Source: JBOGNO01 sp050747245 (lineage in GTDB: Bacteria > Acidobacteriota > Terriglobia > Acidiferrales > UBA7541). From it: 64,000 nt of DNA. The position numbers and the translations under genes are program-made. The notes under the pieces were generated by a model that was given only the letters and a program-made list of their open reading frames with translations, made no database searches and had not been told where the DNA came from. The stretch is from NCBI GenBank assembly GCA_050747245.1, contig JBOGNO010000001.1, forward strand, positions 310,001 through 374,000, in the 5' to 3' direction. Of this stretch, positions 1-8,964 are shown in pieces (position 1 is the stretch's first letter; each line of letters opens with the position of its first letter).

Positions 1-1
1 C

Positions 2-772
2 ACATTTGTCTACCGCCAAGTCACTCGGGCAACTGCTGTCCGGGCGGGAGACATGACTCAAGTCGTCGTAGCGTCGTCATTGATTCCCGCGGGCACGCGG
101 CTGCAACCTGGCCAACTGCGAACGATCTCCTGGCCCACCAGCGGACTCCTGCCCGGCATGTTCACGCGCGTCCAGGACTGCCTCGATCGGCCCGTAACCT
201 CCACTCTGGTGGTCGGTGAGCCGCTGCTGGAGGACAAACTGGCCCCCAAGGAGTCCGGAGCTGGCCTGACGGCGACGATTCCACAAGGAATGCGCGCACT
301 CTCTGTGCCCGTCAACGACGTTGTGGGTGTGGCCGGGTTCGTCCAACCGGGCACGACGGTGGATGTCTTGGTCACAGGCACTTCCTCGGGCAAGAATAGC
401 GGGGAAAGCGTGACGCGAACGATTCTGGAAGGTGTTCGCGTGCTTGCGGCTGGCCAAAAAATTGAACAGGACAGGGACGGCAAACCTCAGTCCGTCACAG
501 TGATCACTCTCCTGGTATCCCCAATCGATGCGAACAGACTCGCGATGGCCAGCACGCAGGGGCGGATTCAGTTGGCCCTTCGCAGCTCTCTCGACTCCAA
601 GAGAATGGAACCACCTCCTATCTATCAAGCAACTCTTTTTGCAGGAGAACCGCCGCCAGCCCCGGTAACGATGAGGACGCATGCCCATGTTCAGCCTGCG
701 GCTCCGGCTCCTTATGCCGTCGAGGTGATCCGTGCGGGCAAGCGCGAAGTGAATACATTTCCAAATCAATGA
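2..772 (+). CDS. cpaB: Tad pilus assembly protein CpaB/RcpC, 5' truncated by window edge
   Basis: CpaB/RcpC is an inner-membrane/periplasmic Flp-pilus assembly factor with an SAF domain, thought to stabilise the secretin channel. The frame is open from base 2, and residues before the first ATG (position 53) already read like the end of the CpaB membrane anchor. The start therefore lies outside the window and the ATG at 53 is internal. The SAF-type core is visible: VVVASSLIPAGTRLQPGQL, then GMRALSVPVNDVVGVAGFVQPGTTVDV, the classic CpaB segment with a G-F-(V/I)-x-PG-x-x-VDV pattern. The C-terminal tail is proline/alanine-rich. The stop overlaps the next gene's ATG in an ATGA (769-772), so the two are translationally coupled. 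The gene order that follows (secretin, tadZ, tadA, tadB, tadC) makes the assignment secure. Confidence 0.9.
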   Translation, partial: TFVYRQVTRATAVRAGDMTQVVVASSLIPAGTRLQPGQLRTISWPTSGLLPGMFTRVQDCLDRPVTSTLVVGEPLLEDKLAPKESGAGLTATIPQGMRALSVPVNDVVGVAGFVQPGTTVDVLVTGTSSGKNSGESVTRTILEGVRVLAAGQKIEQDRDGKPQSVTVITLLVSPIDANRLAMASTQGRIQLALRSSLDSKRMEPPPIYQATLFAGEPPPAPVTMRTHAHVQPAAPAPYAVEVIRAGKREVNTFPNQ

Positions 773-2274
773 CGCAATCTCGGGTGAACAACATGAATAA
801 AAATTCGCTACTCCCATCAACTCTCTGCCGGGGTGCCGGACTCGCCACGCTGTTCGCGGCCCTGACTTTACTATCGGGTCCGAACGCGCTCGGCCAGCAC
901 CAATTCGCGGCGGCGACGCACGTGGTGCTCACCGCCGAACAACCCCTGGCGCAAGGGGCGGGGGGTGAACATGCCGACCAACTCCACTTGTTGGTCGGGC
1001 GCTCGATGGTGATTACCTCGCCGGCGCGAATCCACAGAATTTCCGTCGCCGACCCGAACATCGCGGATGCCATGGTCATGTCTCCCACGCAGATTCTCGT
1101 CAATGGAAAGACGCCCGGCGGTGTCTCTCTCGTAGTTTGGGACGAAGCGGACCGGAGCCAGACTTTTGACATTCTTGTAGACCTCGACATCATGGCCCTC
1201 GCGGCCAAAATCCACGAAGTCTTCCCGCACGAGCCTGTACTGGTGGAAGCCACCAAAGATGTCGTGGTGCTTTCCGGCAACATCTCTTCGAAGGCCGTGG
1301 CGGACCGAATTAATGCCATCGTAAGCGCTGCTACTCCCAAGGTCATCAGTCTCATGGAATGGCCCGCCCCCCCGCAGGCTGGGGAAGTTTTGCTCGAGGT
1401 GAAATTTGCTGAGTTGGATCGCGTCGCATTGAGCCAGCTGGGATTCAATCTGCTCAGCGTTCCGGGTAGCACCACTAGAACGTTGGTCGTTACGGGTACA
1501 CAGCAATTCGGGCCGATTCAAGTGCCCACACTTCAAACCGGCAACGCCACTGGAACAGGATCGACGTCCACAAATGCGCTCGGCAACTTGAACCAGGTCA
1601 ACCTGACGCTCAGTGATTTGCTGAATGTGTTCATCTTCCGCCCCGATATCAACTTGGGTGCCACCATCAAGGCGCTGCAACAGGAAAACGTGCTGCAGAT
1701 CCTCGCGGAACCAAATCTGCTTACCGAGACCGGCAAGGACGCAAGCTTCCTGGCGGGCGGCGAGTTCCCCTTCCCTGTTGTGCAAGGAGGCGCTGCCGGC
1801 ACCGTTCCTACTGTCACGATTCAATTCAAGGAATTCGGGGTGCGCTTGAATTTCTCACCGGTCATCACGGAAGAGGGAAGGATCCATCTGCATGTCCGCC
1901 CGGAAGTCAGCGCATTGGATTTTACCAATGCCCTGACCATTTCTGGCTTTCTCGTCCCAGCGCTGTCCACACGCCGTGCCGATGCTGAAATGGAATTGAA
2001 GGATGGGCAAAGTTTTGCCATCGCTGGACTCGTGGATGACCGTGTCACCAAGGTGATGAGCAAAGTGCCGGGATTTGGGGATATCCCCATTCTCGGTCAA
2101 TTGTTCAGGACCCGCTCGATTCAGAAATCCAAGACCGAGCTCCTGGTAGTAGTGACGCCGCATATCGTGAAGCCACTCGAAGCAGGGCAAGTACCGGAAG
2201 GGCCTCAGTTCCCAGAAAAATATCTGAATCCGGCCCCGGCACAAGGCAAGACTCCGCCGCAAGAAAAGAAGTAG
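769..2274 (+). CDS. rcpA: Tad pilus secretin RcpA/CpaC
   Basis: Outer-membrane secretin of the Flp/Tad pilus, 501 residues, normal for the family. A hydrophobic signal peptide follows the second in-frame ATG (MNKNSLLPS, position 793), ending near ALG-Q. Translation may start at 769 (ATGA overlap with cpaB) or at 793, which gives a cleaner signal peptide. An N-terminal secretin/BON-like region (residues about 75-200, with SMVITSPARIHRISVADPNIADAMV) is typical of CpaC. The C-terminal secretin domain (about 210-480) carries the LLTETGKDASFLAGGEFPFPV and VPGFGDIPILGQLFRT signatures of type II/III secretins. Expected to form the pore through which the Flp pilus leaves the cell. The pilin gene itself is not in the window. 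Confidence 0.95.
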   Translation: MTQSRVNNMNKNSLLPSTLCRGAGLATLFAALTLLSGPNALGQHQFAAATHVVLTAEQPLAQGAGGEHADQLHLLVGRSMVITSPARIHRISVADPNIADAMVMSPTQILVNGKTPGGVSLVVWDEADRSQTFDILVDLDIMALAAKIHEVFPHEPVLVEATKDVVVLSGNISSKAVADRINAIVSAATPKVISLMEWPAPPQAGEVLLEVKFAELDRVALSQLGFNLLSVPGSTTRTLVVTGTQQFGPIQVPTLQTGNATGTGSTSTNALGNLNQVNLTLSDLLNVFIFRPDINLGATIKALQQENVLQILAEPNLLTETGKDASFLAGGEFPFPVVQGGAAGTVPTVTIQFKEFGVRLNFSPVITEEGRIHLHVRPEVSALDFTNALTISGFLVPALSTRRADAEMELKDGQSFAIAGLVDDRVTKVMSKVPGFGDIPILGQLFRTRSIQKSKTELLVVVTPHIVKPLEAGQVPEGPQFPEKYLNPAPAQGKTPPQEKK

Positions 2275-2334
2275 GGACGCGATGAATTCGAACCGCAAGA
2301 AGCCGGAACTCCTGGCGCAACAGAGGACAGCTGA

Positions 2335-3516
2335 ATGCTAACCGCCGCCGTGGTGACCAGTGATACGGCAAGCAGCAGTTCGCTGCGAGCCAGCTTGCAG
2401 CAGACCGGCCATGTGGCCTCCCTGCGGGAATGGATTGTAACCGCCGATAACCACATTGGCTCCGCAGAGGCAGTTCCTGACGTCGTACTCCTGGACCTTT
2501 CGGGAGACTCCGAGCCCTTCTTCACGTTAGCAGCACAGCTTCGAAGACTGCGCCCATCAGTCCGCATCATCGCTTGTTCGAATCTTCAACAACCTACGCC
2601 AGAGCTACTTCTTCAGGCTATGCGGAGTGGTGTACAGGAATTCCTCACGAAACCGCTCAGCCCTGCAGATCTGGCGGCAACCCTCGGGATTTTTGTGCAG
2701 GAGCGCGCCGCAGCCGGTCTGCGTGTGACCGAGAAACTTATCGTGGTGCTGGGCTCGAAGGGCGGCGTAGGCACTACAACCGTTGCCGTTAACCTGGGCG
2801 TCCAGTTAGCACATGTGACTAAACAGCGGGTGTCTCTGCTCGATTTTGCTCGTCCCCTGGGGCAAGTCTCTCTGCACTTGGATCTGCGCCCGCGTTACTC
2901 GCTGCGGGACGCTATCGAGAACCTAGATCGGCTGGACGGACACTTTTTTGCCGGCCTCCTCACGCGGCATCGCACCGGATTGGACGTTTTGGCAGGTACC
3001 AGCCATCCAGAAGAGTGGCAATCCCTGTCGGATGAAGCACTGGCTCGCGCAATTAGCGTGGCTCAGATGGCCAGCGATCTCGTCGTTCTGGATTGCGGTA
3101 CTCGATGCGCCCCAATCTGGGCCCCGCAGCTCCGGTCTGCGCGGGCAATCCTAATCGTGGCTGAGCCGGATGTGCCTTCACTGTGGGCCCTGGAGCGCCA
3201 CTTGGCCGCAATTCTGGCCATGGAGATCGAGCCTGACAAGATCCATGTCGTTCTGAATCGCTGGAGGCGCAAAGACGAAGAAGCTCTCGAAAACGTGGAA
3301 CGGCGCATTAAGCGTCCCATCGCCTTGCGGCTGCCCAACGATTTCCCTCTCGTAAGCACCTCCGTCAATACAGGGCAACCTTTGAATGGAAATAACAAAA
3401 ACAATGAATTGGTTATGAAGCTCCGGCAGTTTGCAAGCCAGTTGGCCGGCCTGAGTTCGGCGCCACCTCAAAAACGCGCCGGATTCGGCCTGTTCTCTCC
3501 GGGTGTGAGGAGGTGA
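2335..3516 (+). CDS. tadZ: Tad pilus localisation ATPase TadZ/CpaE
   Basis: MinD/ParA-superfamily ATPase with an N-terminal atypical receiver domain, which positions the Tad machine at the pole in characterised systems. Residues 1-125 form the receiver-like domain (VVLLDLSGD with the acidic pocket and a TKPLS lysine loop). Residues from about 134 form the MinD-type domain with a deviant Walker A, GSKGGVGTTT, at 140-149. The aspartate in VVLDCGT is in the Walker B/A' position. Length (393) is usual for CpaE. An AGAGGACAG element sits just upstream of the ATG. The stop overlaps a GTG of the next frame, but the better start for tadA lies slightly downstream. Second in the conserved secretin-tadZ-tadA order. 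Confidence 0.92.
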   Translation: MLTAAVVTSDTASSSSLRASLQQTGHVASLREWIVTADNHIGSAEAVPDVVLLDLSGDSEPFFTLAAQLRRLRPSVRIIACSNLQQPTPELLLQAMRSGVQEFLTKPLSPADLAATLGIFVQERAAAGLRVTEKLIVVLGSKGGVGTTTVAVNLGVQLAHVTKQRVSLLDFARPLGQVSLHLDLRPRYSLRDAIENLDRLDGHFFAGLLTRHRTGLDVLAGTSHPEEWQSLSDEALARAISVAQMASDLVVLDCGTRCAPIWAPQLRSARAILIVAEPDVPSLWALERHLAAILAMEIEPDKIHVVLNRWRRKDEEALENVERRIKRPIALRLPNDFPLVSTSVNTGQPLNGNNKNNELVMKLRQFASQLAGLSSAPPQKRAGFGLFSPGVRR

Positions 3517-3524
3517 GTTCAGAA

Positions 3525-4817
3525 ATGGCCAGTCCATCCACTGCGCGCCTGGATTTCACGGGGCTCAAGAGCAACATCCATCGCAAGCTGATTCAGCGCT
3601 TGAATGTTGAGCGAGTAACGCAACTCGATCGCGATGTGGTGCGCCGGGAGCTGACGCAGATCCTCGACGGGATCATTCACGAAGAAGCGACGCCGATGAC
3701 GCTCCAGGAGCGCGATCGCATAGCTGCCGAGGTGCTCGATGAAGTGTTCGGATTGGGCCCGCTGGAGCCCCTGCTCAAGGACCCGACCATCTCCGATATC
3801 CTCGTCAACGGGGCGGACAGTGTTTATATCGAGCGATTCGGCCTGCTGGAGCGCACCGGCGTGAAATTCCGCGACGATGCGCACCTAATGATGATCATTG
3901 ATCGCATTGTCGCGGCAGTTGGCCGGCGCGTGGACGAGTCTTCTCCCATGGTGGATGCTCGCTTGGCCGATGGGTCGCGCATCAACGCGATCATCCCGCC
4001 CCTGGCCCTCGACGGCCCTTGCCTCTCCATTCGGCGATTTGCGCGGGATCGCTTGCTGGGAGATGACCTCGTCCGTAACCGAACCTTGACCCCGCAGATG
4101 CTCGAGCTCATGAAAGGCTGCGTCGCCGCCCGCCTGAACGTCCTGATCTCAGGTGGCACTGGCGCGGGAAAAACGACCCTGCTCAATGTAATCTCGTCCT
4201 ACATCTCCGCACGCGAGCGCATTGTGACTCTGGAAGATGCTGCGGAATTGCAGCTCCGCCAGGACCACGTCGTTCGCCTGGAGACGCGGCCTGCCAATAT
4301 CGAGGGAAATGGAGCAATTCGACAGAGACAGTTGCTCATCAACTCCTTGCGGATGCGCCCTGACCGCATCATCGTGGGCGAGGTGCGCGGTGAAGAAGCC
4401 ATCGACATGCTCCAGGCAATGAATACAGGCCATGACGGCTCTCTGACCACGATCCATGCGAACTCTCCTCGCGATGCGCTCAGCCGCTTGGAAACCATGG
4501 TGGCGATGGCAAATTTGAATCTTCCGGAAAAGGCCGTTCGCCGGCAAATTGCGTCTGCGATTGATTTAGTGCTCCAGGTATCGCGACTCAGCGACGGCAC
4601 GCGCAAAGTCGTGACCATGGCGGAGATCACCGGTATGGAAGCCGACGTAGTCACCATGCAAGAGATTTTCGTCTTCCAGAAGCGAGGTATCGGCGAAAAG
4701 GGCCAAGTATTGGGCGACTTTGTCGCCACCGGTGTCCGCCCTCGATTCATGGAGAAACTGGCGGTTTCGGGGATCGAAATTCCGCCGGACCTGTTCGAAA
4801 GCTACACCGCAAGGTGA
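3525..4817 (+). CDS. tadA: Tad pilus assembly ATPase TadA/CpaF
   Basis: Secretion ATPase (VirB11/GspE superfamily) that powers Flp pilus assembly and retraction. An N-terminal three-helix domain (IHRKLIQRL...GIIHEE) precedes the CpaF core. Walker A is ISGGTGAGKTTLLN near residue 210, Walker B/Asp-box region is RIIVGEVRGEE, and the His-box is HDGSLTTIHANSPRDAL. A GTG at 3513 is in frame, but a strong GGAGGTGA sits 9 nt before the ATG at 3525, so I take 3525 (430 aa). The gene lies between tadZ and tadB and is evidently cotranscribed with them. Confidence 0.95.
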   Translation: MASPSTARLDFTGLKSNIHRKLIQRLNVERVTQLDRDVVRRELTQILDGIIHEEATPMTLQERDRIAAEVLDEVFGLGPLEPLLKDPTISDILVNGADSVYIERFGLLERTGVKFRDDAHLMMIIDRIVAAVGRRVDESSPMVDARLADGSRINAIIPPLALDGPCLSIRRFARDRLLGDDLVRNRTLTPQMLELMKGCVAARLNVLISGGTGAGKTTLLNVISSYISARERIVTLEDAAELQLRQDHVVRLETRPANIEGNGAIRQRQLLINSLRMRPDRIIVGEVRGEEAIDMLQAMNTGHDGSLTTIHANSPRDALSRLETMVAMANLNLPEKAVRRQIASAIDLVLQVSRLSDGTRKVVTMAEITGMEADVVTMQEIFVFQKRGIGEKGQVLGDFVATGVRPRFMEKLAVSGIEIPPDLFESYTAR

Positions 4818-4827
4818 GGTGAGTTTG

Positions 4828-5796
4828 ATGGCGATTCTCCTGGCAGCTCTAACATTTCTGGTTCCGCTGGCAATCTTTCTGGCCATCGCATGGGCTGGCC
4901 GGGAGAAGATCAATGCGGATGACATCAGCCGGCGTCTGGCACTGATTGAAGCAGGGCAGAAACAATCCGCCTACGCCGCCGACCTGAAACTCGTGCGCGA
5001 CGAAAAGTTAAGCAGCATGCCCTTCTTGCACAACCTGCTGAACCGATGGTCGGTTGCCGAATTGATGAGCAACCTGATGGCGCAAGCTGGCGTGAAGGCT
5101 AAGCCGGGAAAACTGGTCCTCTGGTGTGCGGTAGCCGGCTTGATCGTGTACTTATTTCTTTCAGAGATCACGGATAGCTTGCTCTTGGGGTTGCTGCTCG
5201 GGCTGATTGCCTCACTTGTGCCTCTTGTTGTTGTCGCCGTCAAACGCCACCGCCGTCTGCGGGATTTTGAAACGCACTTCCCCGAGGCTATCGATTTGCT
5301 GACGCGCGCGATGCGCGCGGGGCACTCGTTCACAACAGGGATGGAGATGGTGGGGCGTGAGATTGCCGAGCCACTGGGTGGCGAGTTCCGAACGGTATTC
5401 GAGGAGCAGAACCTTGGACTTTCCGTGCGCGAAGCCATGCTGCATTTGGTGAACCGTGTTCCCCTCGTCGACGTTCGGTTTTTTGTCACGGCCCTGTTGA
5501 TTCAGAAAGAAACCGGCGGCAATTTGGCGGAGATCCTGGAAAATCTTGCCAGGGTCATCCGCGATCGCTTTCGCCTCCGCGGGGAAATCCGCGTACGCAC
5601 CGCTCAGGGTCGCCTGACAGCCGCGATCCTGATGGCCTTGCCCCCGGCGATGCTCTTTGTTATGCGCATGATCAATCCCTCGTATGCTGACCTGCTGTTC
5701 ACCGACCCCTGGGGGCCTTACATGTTAGGTTCGGCGATCTGTTTGCAGGCCATCGGTTCGTTGATCTTGTGGAGAATTGTGAATCTCGAAGTCTGA
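4828..5796 (+). CDS. tadB: Tad pilus inner-membrane platform protein TadB
   Basis: Type II/IV secretion system F-domain (GspF-like) membrane protein, one half of the TadB/TadC platform that TadA acts on. The open frame runs upstream to 4720, but that part overlaps tadA. The ATG at 4828 follows a GGTGAGGTGA element and begins a clear N-terminal membrane segment (MAILLAALTFLVPLAIFLAIAW). Two further hydrophobic stretches precede the cytoplasmic F-domain signature (FPEAIDLLTRAMRAGHSF...ETGGNLAEILENLARVIRDR). Two C-terminal membrane segments finish the protein. At 322 residues this is the normal TadB length. Confidence 0.93.
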   Translation: MAILLAALTFLVPLAIFLAIAWAGREKINADDISRRLALIEAGQKQSAYAADLKLVRDEKLSSMPFLHNLLNRWSVAELMSNLMAQAGVKAKPGKLVLWCAVAGLIVYLFLSEITDSLLLGLLLGLIASLVPLVVVAVKRHRRLRDFETHFPEAIDLLTRAMRAGHSFTTGMEMVGREIAEPLGGEFRTVFEEQNLGLSVREAMLHLVNRVPLVDVRFFVTALLIQKETGGNLAEILENLARVIRDRFRLRGEIRVRTAQGRLTAAILMALPPAMLFVMRMINPSYADLLFTDPWGPYMLGSAICLQAIGSLILWRIVNLEV

Positions 5797-5817
5797 AATG
5801 CGGAGCAAGGTGTCAAC

Positions 5818-6735
5818 ATGATCTGGACGATTACTATCATTTGCTTTGTGGCTTCAGGGATCGCTGTCGCGGCGCTCTTCTTCGCTTTTTCTGTGGGAGA
5901 GGGCAGTGTGGGCGAGCGCTTGGGTCGCCTCTGGGCTCCTGGCGGCCATTCTGCTGTAGCAGGCTTCCGTCACCGGCAAAAGGCACACATCGAGAAGGCC
6001 CTGACCAACGTCGGAAAACTTCTGCCGGCTTCGGGCAAGGGCGCTTCCCGCACTGAGCGGCTGATGGTGCGCGCGGGGTATCGTCGGCCGGAATATATTC
6101 AGACCCTGCAAGGTGTCAAACTTCTTTTGCCCCTCGCACTGCTGGCCCTGGTCTATTTCACCGGGTTCTACGAATACAATCCGGTTTTCATCGTACTTTC
6201 CGCGATCATACTCGGTTTTTTGATTCCCGAGGTCTGGCTCACGCGGCGTGTTCGCTTTCGCCAGAGGAAATTGTTTCAGGCCTTGCCGGATGCTCTGGAC
6301 CTCCTTGTTGTTTGCGTCGAGGCGGGCCTGGGGTTGGACCAGGCCATGATCCGCGTCTCCCAGGAAATTCGGCTCGTCCACCCGGAATTGAGCGAAGAGT
6401 TGACACGCGTGAATCTCGAAATGCGCATCGGACAGACGCGCGCCGATGCCCTCCGTGATCTGGGGACTCGTACCGGGCTGGACGAGATTAAGACACTGGT
6501 CGCCATGCTGATTCAGACCGATCGCTTCGGCACGGATCTGGCCGAATCCTTGCGCGTGCATTCGGAAAAGCTGCGCACCATGCGCCGCCAGCGCGCGGAA
6601 GAAATGGCCGCCAAGACATCGGTGAAAATGATTGCGCCGCTCGTGTTTTTTATTTTTCCGGCTCTGTTCGTTGTGCTACTGGGGCCAGCTGTGATCAGTT
6701 TAGTCCGGGAATTCTTTCCGGTGATGGGCCCGTAA
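5818..6735 (+). CDS. tadC: Tad pilus inner-membrane platform protein TadC
   Basis: Second GspF-domain protein of the Tad platform, 305 residues. An N-terminal membrane segment (IICFVASGIAVAALFFAF) is followed by a basic linker and a hydrophobic pair around residues 100-140. The T2SSF signature then appears: LPDALDLLVVCVEAGLGLDQAM...DEIKTLVAMLIQTDRFGTDLAESLRVHSEKLR. The C-terminal end is a further membrane helix. An AGCAAGGTG element lies just before the ATG. It is the last recognisable Tad gene here; tadD, tadE/F, prepilin peptidase tadV and flp must lie left of the window or elsewhere. Confidence 0.93.
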   Translation: MIWTITIICFVASGIAVAALFFAFSVGEGSVGERLGRLWAPGGHSAVAGFRHRQKAHIEKALTNVGKLLPASGKGASRTERLMVRAGYRRPEYIQTLQGVKLLLPLALLALVYFTGFYEYNPVFIVLSAIILGFLIPEVWLTRRVRFRQRKLFQALPDALDLLVVCVEAGLGLDQAMIRVSQEIRLVHPELSEELTRVNLEMRIGQTRADALRDLGTRTGLDEIKTLVAMLIQTDRFGTDLAESLRVHSEKLRTMRRQRAEEMAAKTSVKMIAPLVFFIFPALFVVLLGPAVISLVREFFPVMGP

Positions 6736-6802
6736 AAGGTACCGGAGAGGGGCTCGCATTAAAGGGTGCAAATTAGGATTTGCGGAAGAGGAGGAGAAAC
6801 AA

Positions 6803-6901
6803 ATGGATACGGTGACAGTGGTTCGAGTGATCGCCGGCATCTTGGCCGCCGTTGTTCTCGGCGTGATCGTCTGGCGTCGGCGCAAACAGGCTTCCGAGTA
6901 G
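6803..6901 (+). CDS. 32-residue single-pass membrane peptide after tadC
   Basis: A short gene read directly from the bases: MDTVTVVRVIAGILAAVVLG continuing IVWRRRKQASE, stop TAG at 6899-6901. It has an almost ideal Shine-Dalgarno (GAGGAGGAGAAAC) 5-10 nt before the ATG. It encodes one hydrophobic helix followed by a WRRRK positive cluster, so the C-terminus should be cytoplasmic. It sits 67 nt after tadC and 62 nt before the DUF192 gene, same strand. No processing motif of Flp prepilins (G-x4-E) is present, so it is not a pilin. Function unknown; a small membrane accessory of the Tad complex is a possibility. Codon content and RBS make it credible. Confidence 0.6.
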   Translation: MDTVTVVRVIAGILAAVVLGVIVWRRRKQASE

Positions 6902-6963
6902 GCCTCTGGGCTCCTTTTGCATGACGGAAATTTAGTCAGCCTTGAAGACACAGGGAGAAGAGT

Positions 6964-7338
6964 GTGGGAACCGCACCGCGCGCATACGTGTACAACCGAA
7001 CGCGGGAGAGTTTCATCGCCACTGAATTAACGGTGGCGAATACCTACATCCGACGGCTTGTGGGACTGCTGGGAAAGGGCAAGCGGTGGTCAAGGCCCGG
7101 CCGCGGAATGTGGATCAATCCTTCGCACGGCGTCCATACTATCGGAATGACCTTCCCGCTTGATCTGATCTTCCTGAACCAAGACAAACAAGTGGTGAGT
7201 GTAGAGGAGCACGTGCGGCCTTTCCGCTTCTCCATCGTATCTTTGAAAGCGGCCAGTGTGCTGGAACTCCCCGCACACACCGTCTTTCGGACCGGGACTC
7301 AGGTGGGAGACCTGGTCGAGATTGTGAGAGTGCCATAG
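6964..7338 (+). CDS. DUF192 family protein
   Basis: 124 residues, GTG start with AGGGAGA upstream. It matches the DUF192 fold pattern: a GLLGKGKRWSRPGRGMWI stretch, then a VHTIGMTFPLDLIFLN core (M-x-F-P-L-D-(L/I)-x-F-(L/I)), and near the end LELPAHTVFRTGTQVGDLVEI. Many DUF192 proteins are exported, but no signal peptide is visible here, so this one is probably cytoplasmic. DUF192 genes often sit at the end of tad/cpa clusters. Molecular role is not established. It is likely the last gene of the tad operon. Confidence 0.82.
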   Translation: MGTAPRAYVYNRTRESFIATELTVANTYIRRLVGLLGKGKRWSRPGRGMWINPSHGVHTIGMTFPLDLIFLNQDKQVVSVEEHVRPFRFSIVSLKAASVLELPAHTVFRTGTQVGDLVEIVRVP

Positions 7339-7926
7339 GTCAACTTAAGTATAGGGCTGTGCGGCGCACAATCATTATTGGGGCTTCTCTCTCTGAAATT
7401 TGAAATTTCAGATCTGTGATCTCTTGGCCTTCACTATCCCCTGTGTCGGAGTTTACCCCGCCGCTTTTGGTCGGGGTGTCTCGGTGGCAATTCGCTCCGA
7501 CGTGTGTCTCCGGCTCGGCCAAAGTTTTGGGCGCCCCACATGCCGACTCGCATTTGGGGAATCCGCCTATCAATTCCTGTGCGTTCTCCATGCCTCGTAG
7601 GAGCGCTGCGGCAACCGAAGGGCTGCCCGCACATCGGCTAATACCAGCTGCCTGACGCCAACTGGGTTATTCCACGGCCATGAAGTGGCGAATCGGCCCA
7701 GACCAGGGGAATTTTCATCCTAATGGTTGTGATTGTAACGCATGGAACTCGTTGCGCCACGATGGCGACGCTGGGCGGGTGCGGGACTCGTCAACTTCGT
7801 CATGGATGGTCGTTGAAGCGCTACTGCTAAGAACTGGTGGCCCCATATCCCCCACCCGAAACAGAGGACACATCATCGTTGCTGTGCGCCAAAGAACACT
7901 CGTTCGCCAACTCCCCCTTTTCGGCC
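7339..7926. other. Intergenic region without a convincing gene
   Basis: About 590 bases between the tad operon and the minus-strand secreted-protein gene. Several short open frames exist on both strands, but none has a good ribosome-binding site or recognisable sequence. The only structure I see is an exact palindrome at 7393-7411. Some of this stretch is the 3' flank of the minus-strand gene. Confidence 0.5.
7393..7411. repeat. 19-nt exact inverted repeat
   Basis: CTGAAATTT-G-AAATTTCAG, two 9-nt arms around a single G, 55 nt after the DUF192 stop. It is AT-rich and lacks a GC stem with a T-tract, so it looks more like a protein-binding palindrome than an intrinsic terminator. Role unknown. 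Confidence 0.4.
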
Positions 7927-8964
7927 TTACTGGACTTTAAGTTCAACTGAATTGGACGCACACGCTCCGACTCTGAGTACGACGGGGACACCACCCTGCA
8001 CACCAGTCGGGACAAAGACAGAAGCCTCGTAGAGCCCTGGGTTTGATGAAGGAATCGGAAACGTCAAGTGCGGGACGGTTGCAGATACCATCAGAACCGC
8101 GTCGCTGGTTAGCAGGACGGGGCAGGGAAGGTTAACCGTTGAGCCCAATCTGCCAGTGCCGTCCGCGTTAAAAGAGAACTCATTCAAGGGCACAATTAAG
8201 TTGCCCGTGGCGTCGACCAAGGTCAGGTCTAATGTCCCGTTATTGCTAAAATCTCCAAGGGCGGTAACGCCCGTAATTACTGTGCCTTTGGGGATTGCTA
8301 AGGCAGTGCTCATGGCTCCCGTGCTATCCGTTACGGTGAGAGCAGTGCCTCCCAGTACGCCAGTGAAGATTGCCGCTTGGCTAACCGTTATCGGGGCGGG
8401 AAAGCGCAACGAAGCACACCTCTCATCTAATTTATTGGGACGTATGTCAGTTGCACTTTCTAGAGTATGGAACTCGACGCGCGCTGGGTCTGTCAAATTA
8501 GTGGGAAAGATGGAAATGTGCGGGTTCGTCACAGATACCACCGGAACCGCGTCGCTGGGTAGCACGACGGGACAGGCGAGGTTAATCGTTGAGCCCAGTT
8601 TGCCAAAGCTGTCCGCGTTGTAAGAGAGTTGAAGCATGGGGATGCTTATGTTGCCCGTGCTTGCGTCCGTTAAGACAATGTCGAATACCCCATCAGCGCC
8701 AATAACTCCAAGGGCGCTAACGGCCGTGATCACTGTGCCTTTGGGGATGGCTGTGGCAGTGGCCACGGTTCCGTCGTGACTAGTTACGGTGAGAGCAGAG
8801 CCTCCCAGTACGTCAACGAAGATTTTCTCGTTTCCAACCGTTATTGTTATTGGGGCTGCGGGGGTGTCCTGCGCTCTTACCGCCGTACGGGAAAGGGACA
8901 ACCACACAACAGCCAAAAGTCCGAAGCTCAATGCAACTAACATTATTTTGCTGGCCTGCTTCAT
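7927..8964 (-). CDS. Secreted protein with internal duplication and TIGR03437-like C-terminus
   Basis: 345 residues, with an excellent AAAGGAGAACGAAC Shine-Dalgarno before the ATG. The N-terminal signal peptide (MKQASKIMLVALSFGLLAVV..., cleavage near VRAQ) indicates export. Two copies of a roughly 115-residue unit follow, at about 37-155 and 192-303. Each contains VLGG(S/T)ALTVT, AIPKGTVIT(A/G)V(S/T)ALG, SFNADG-like and LGST(I/V)NL(A/P)CPV. The end (GLYEASVFVPTGVQGGVPVVLRVG then SVELKVQ) matches the short domain annotated as TIGR03437, which is largely restricted to Acidobacteria/Solibacter surface proteins. Function unknown; presumably an extracellular or cell-surface protein. It stands alone on the minus strand. 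Confidence 0.8.
   Translation of the reverse strand: MKQASKIMLVALSFGLLAVVWLSLSRTAVRAQDTPAAPITITVGNEKIFVDVLGGSALTVTSHDGTVATATAIPKGTVITAVSALGVIGADGVFDIVLTDASTGNISIPMLQLSYNADSFGKLGSTINLACPVVLPSDAVPVVSVTNPHISIFPTNLTDPARVEFHTLESATDIRPNKLDERCASLRFPAPITVSQAAIFTGVLGGTALTVTDSTGAMSTALAIPKGTVITGVTALGDFSNNGTLDLTLVDATGNLIVPLNEFSFNADGTGRLGSTVNLPCPVLLTSDAVLMVSATVPHLTFPIPSSNPGLYEASVFVPTGVQGGVPVVLRVGACASNSVELKVQ

Noticed and set aside
7680..7940. 86-residue plus-strand frame
   Set aside because: No RBS, no recognisable motif, and it overlaps the 3' end of the minus-strand secreted-protein gene.
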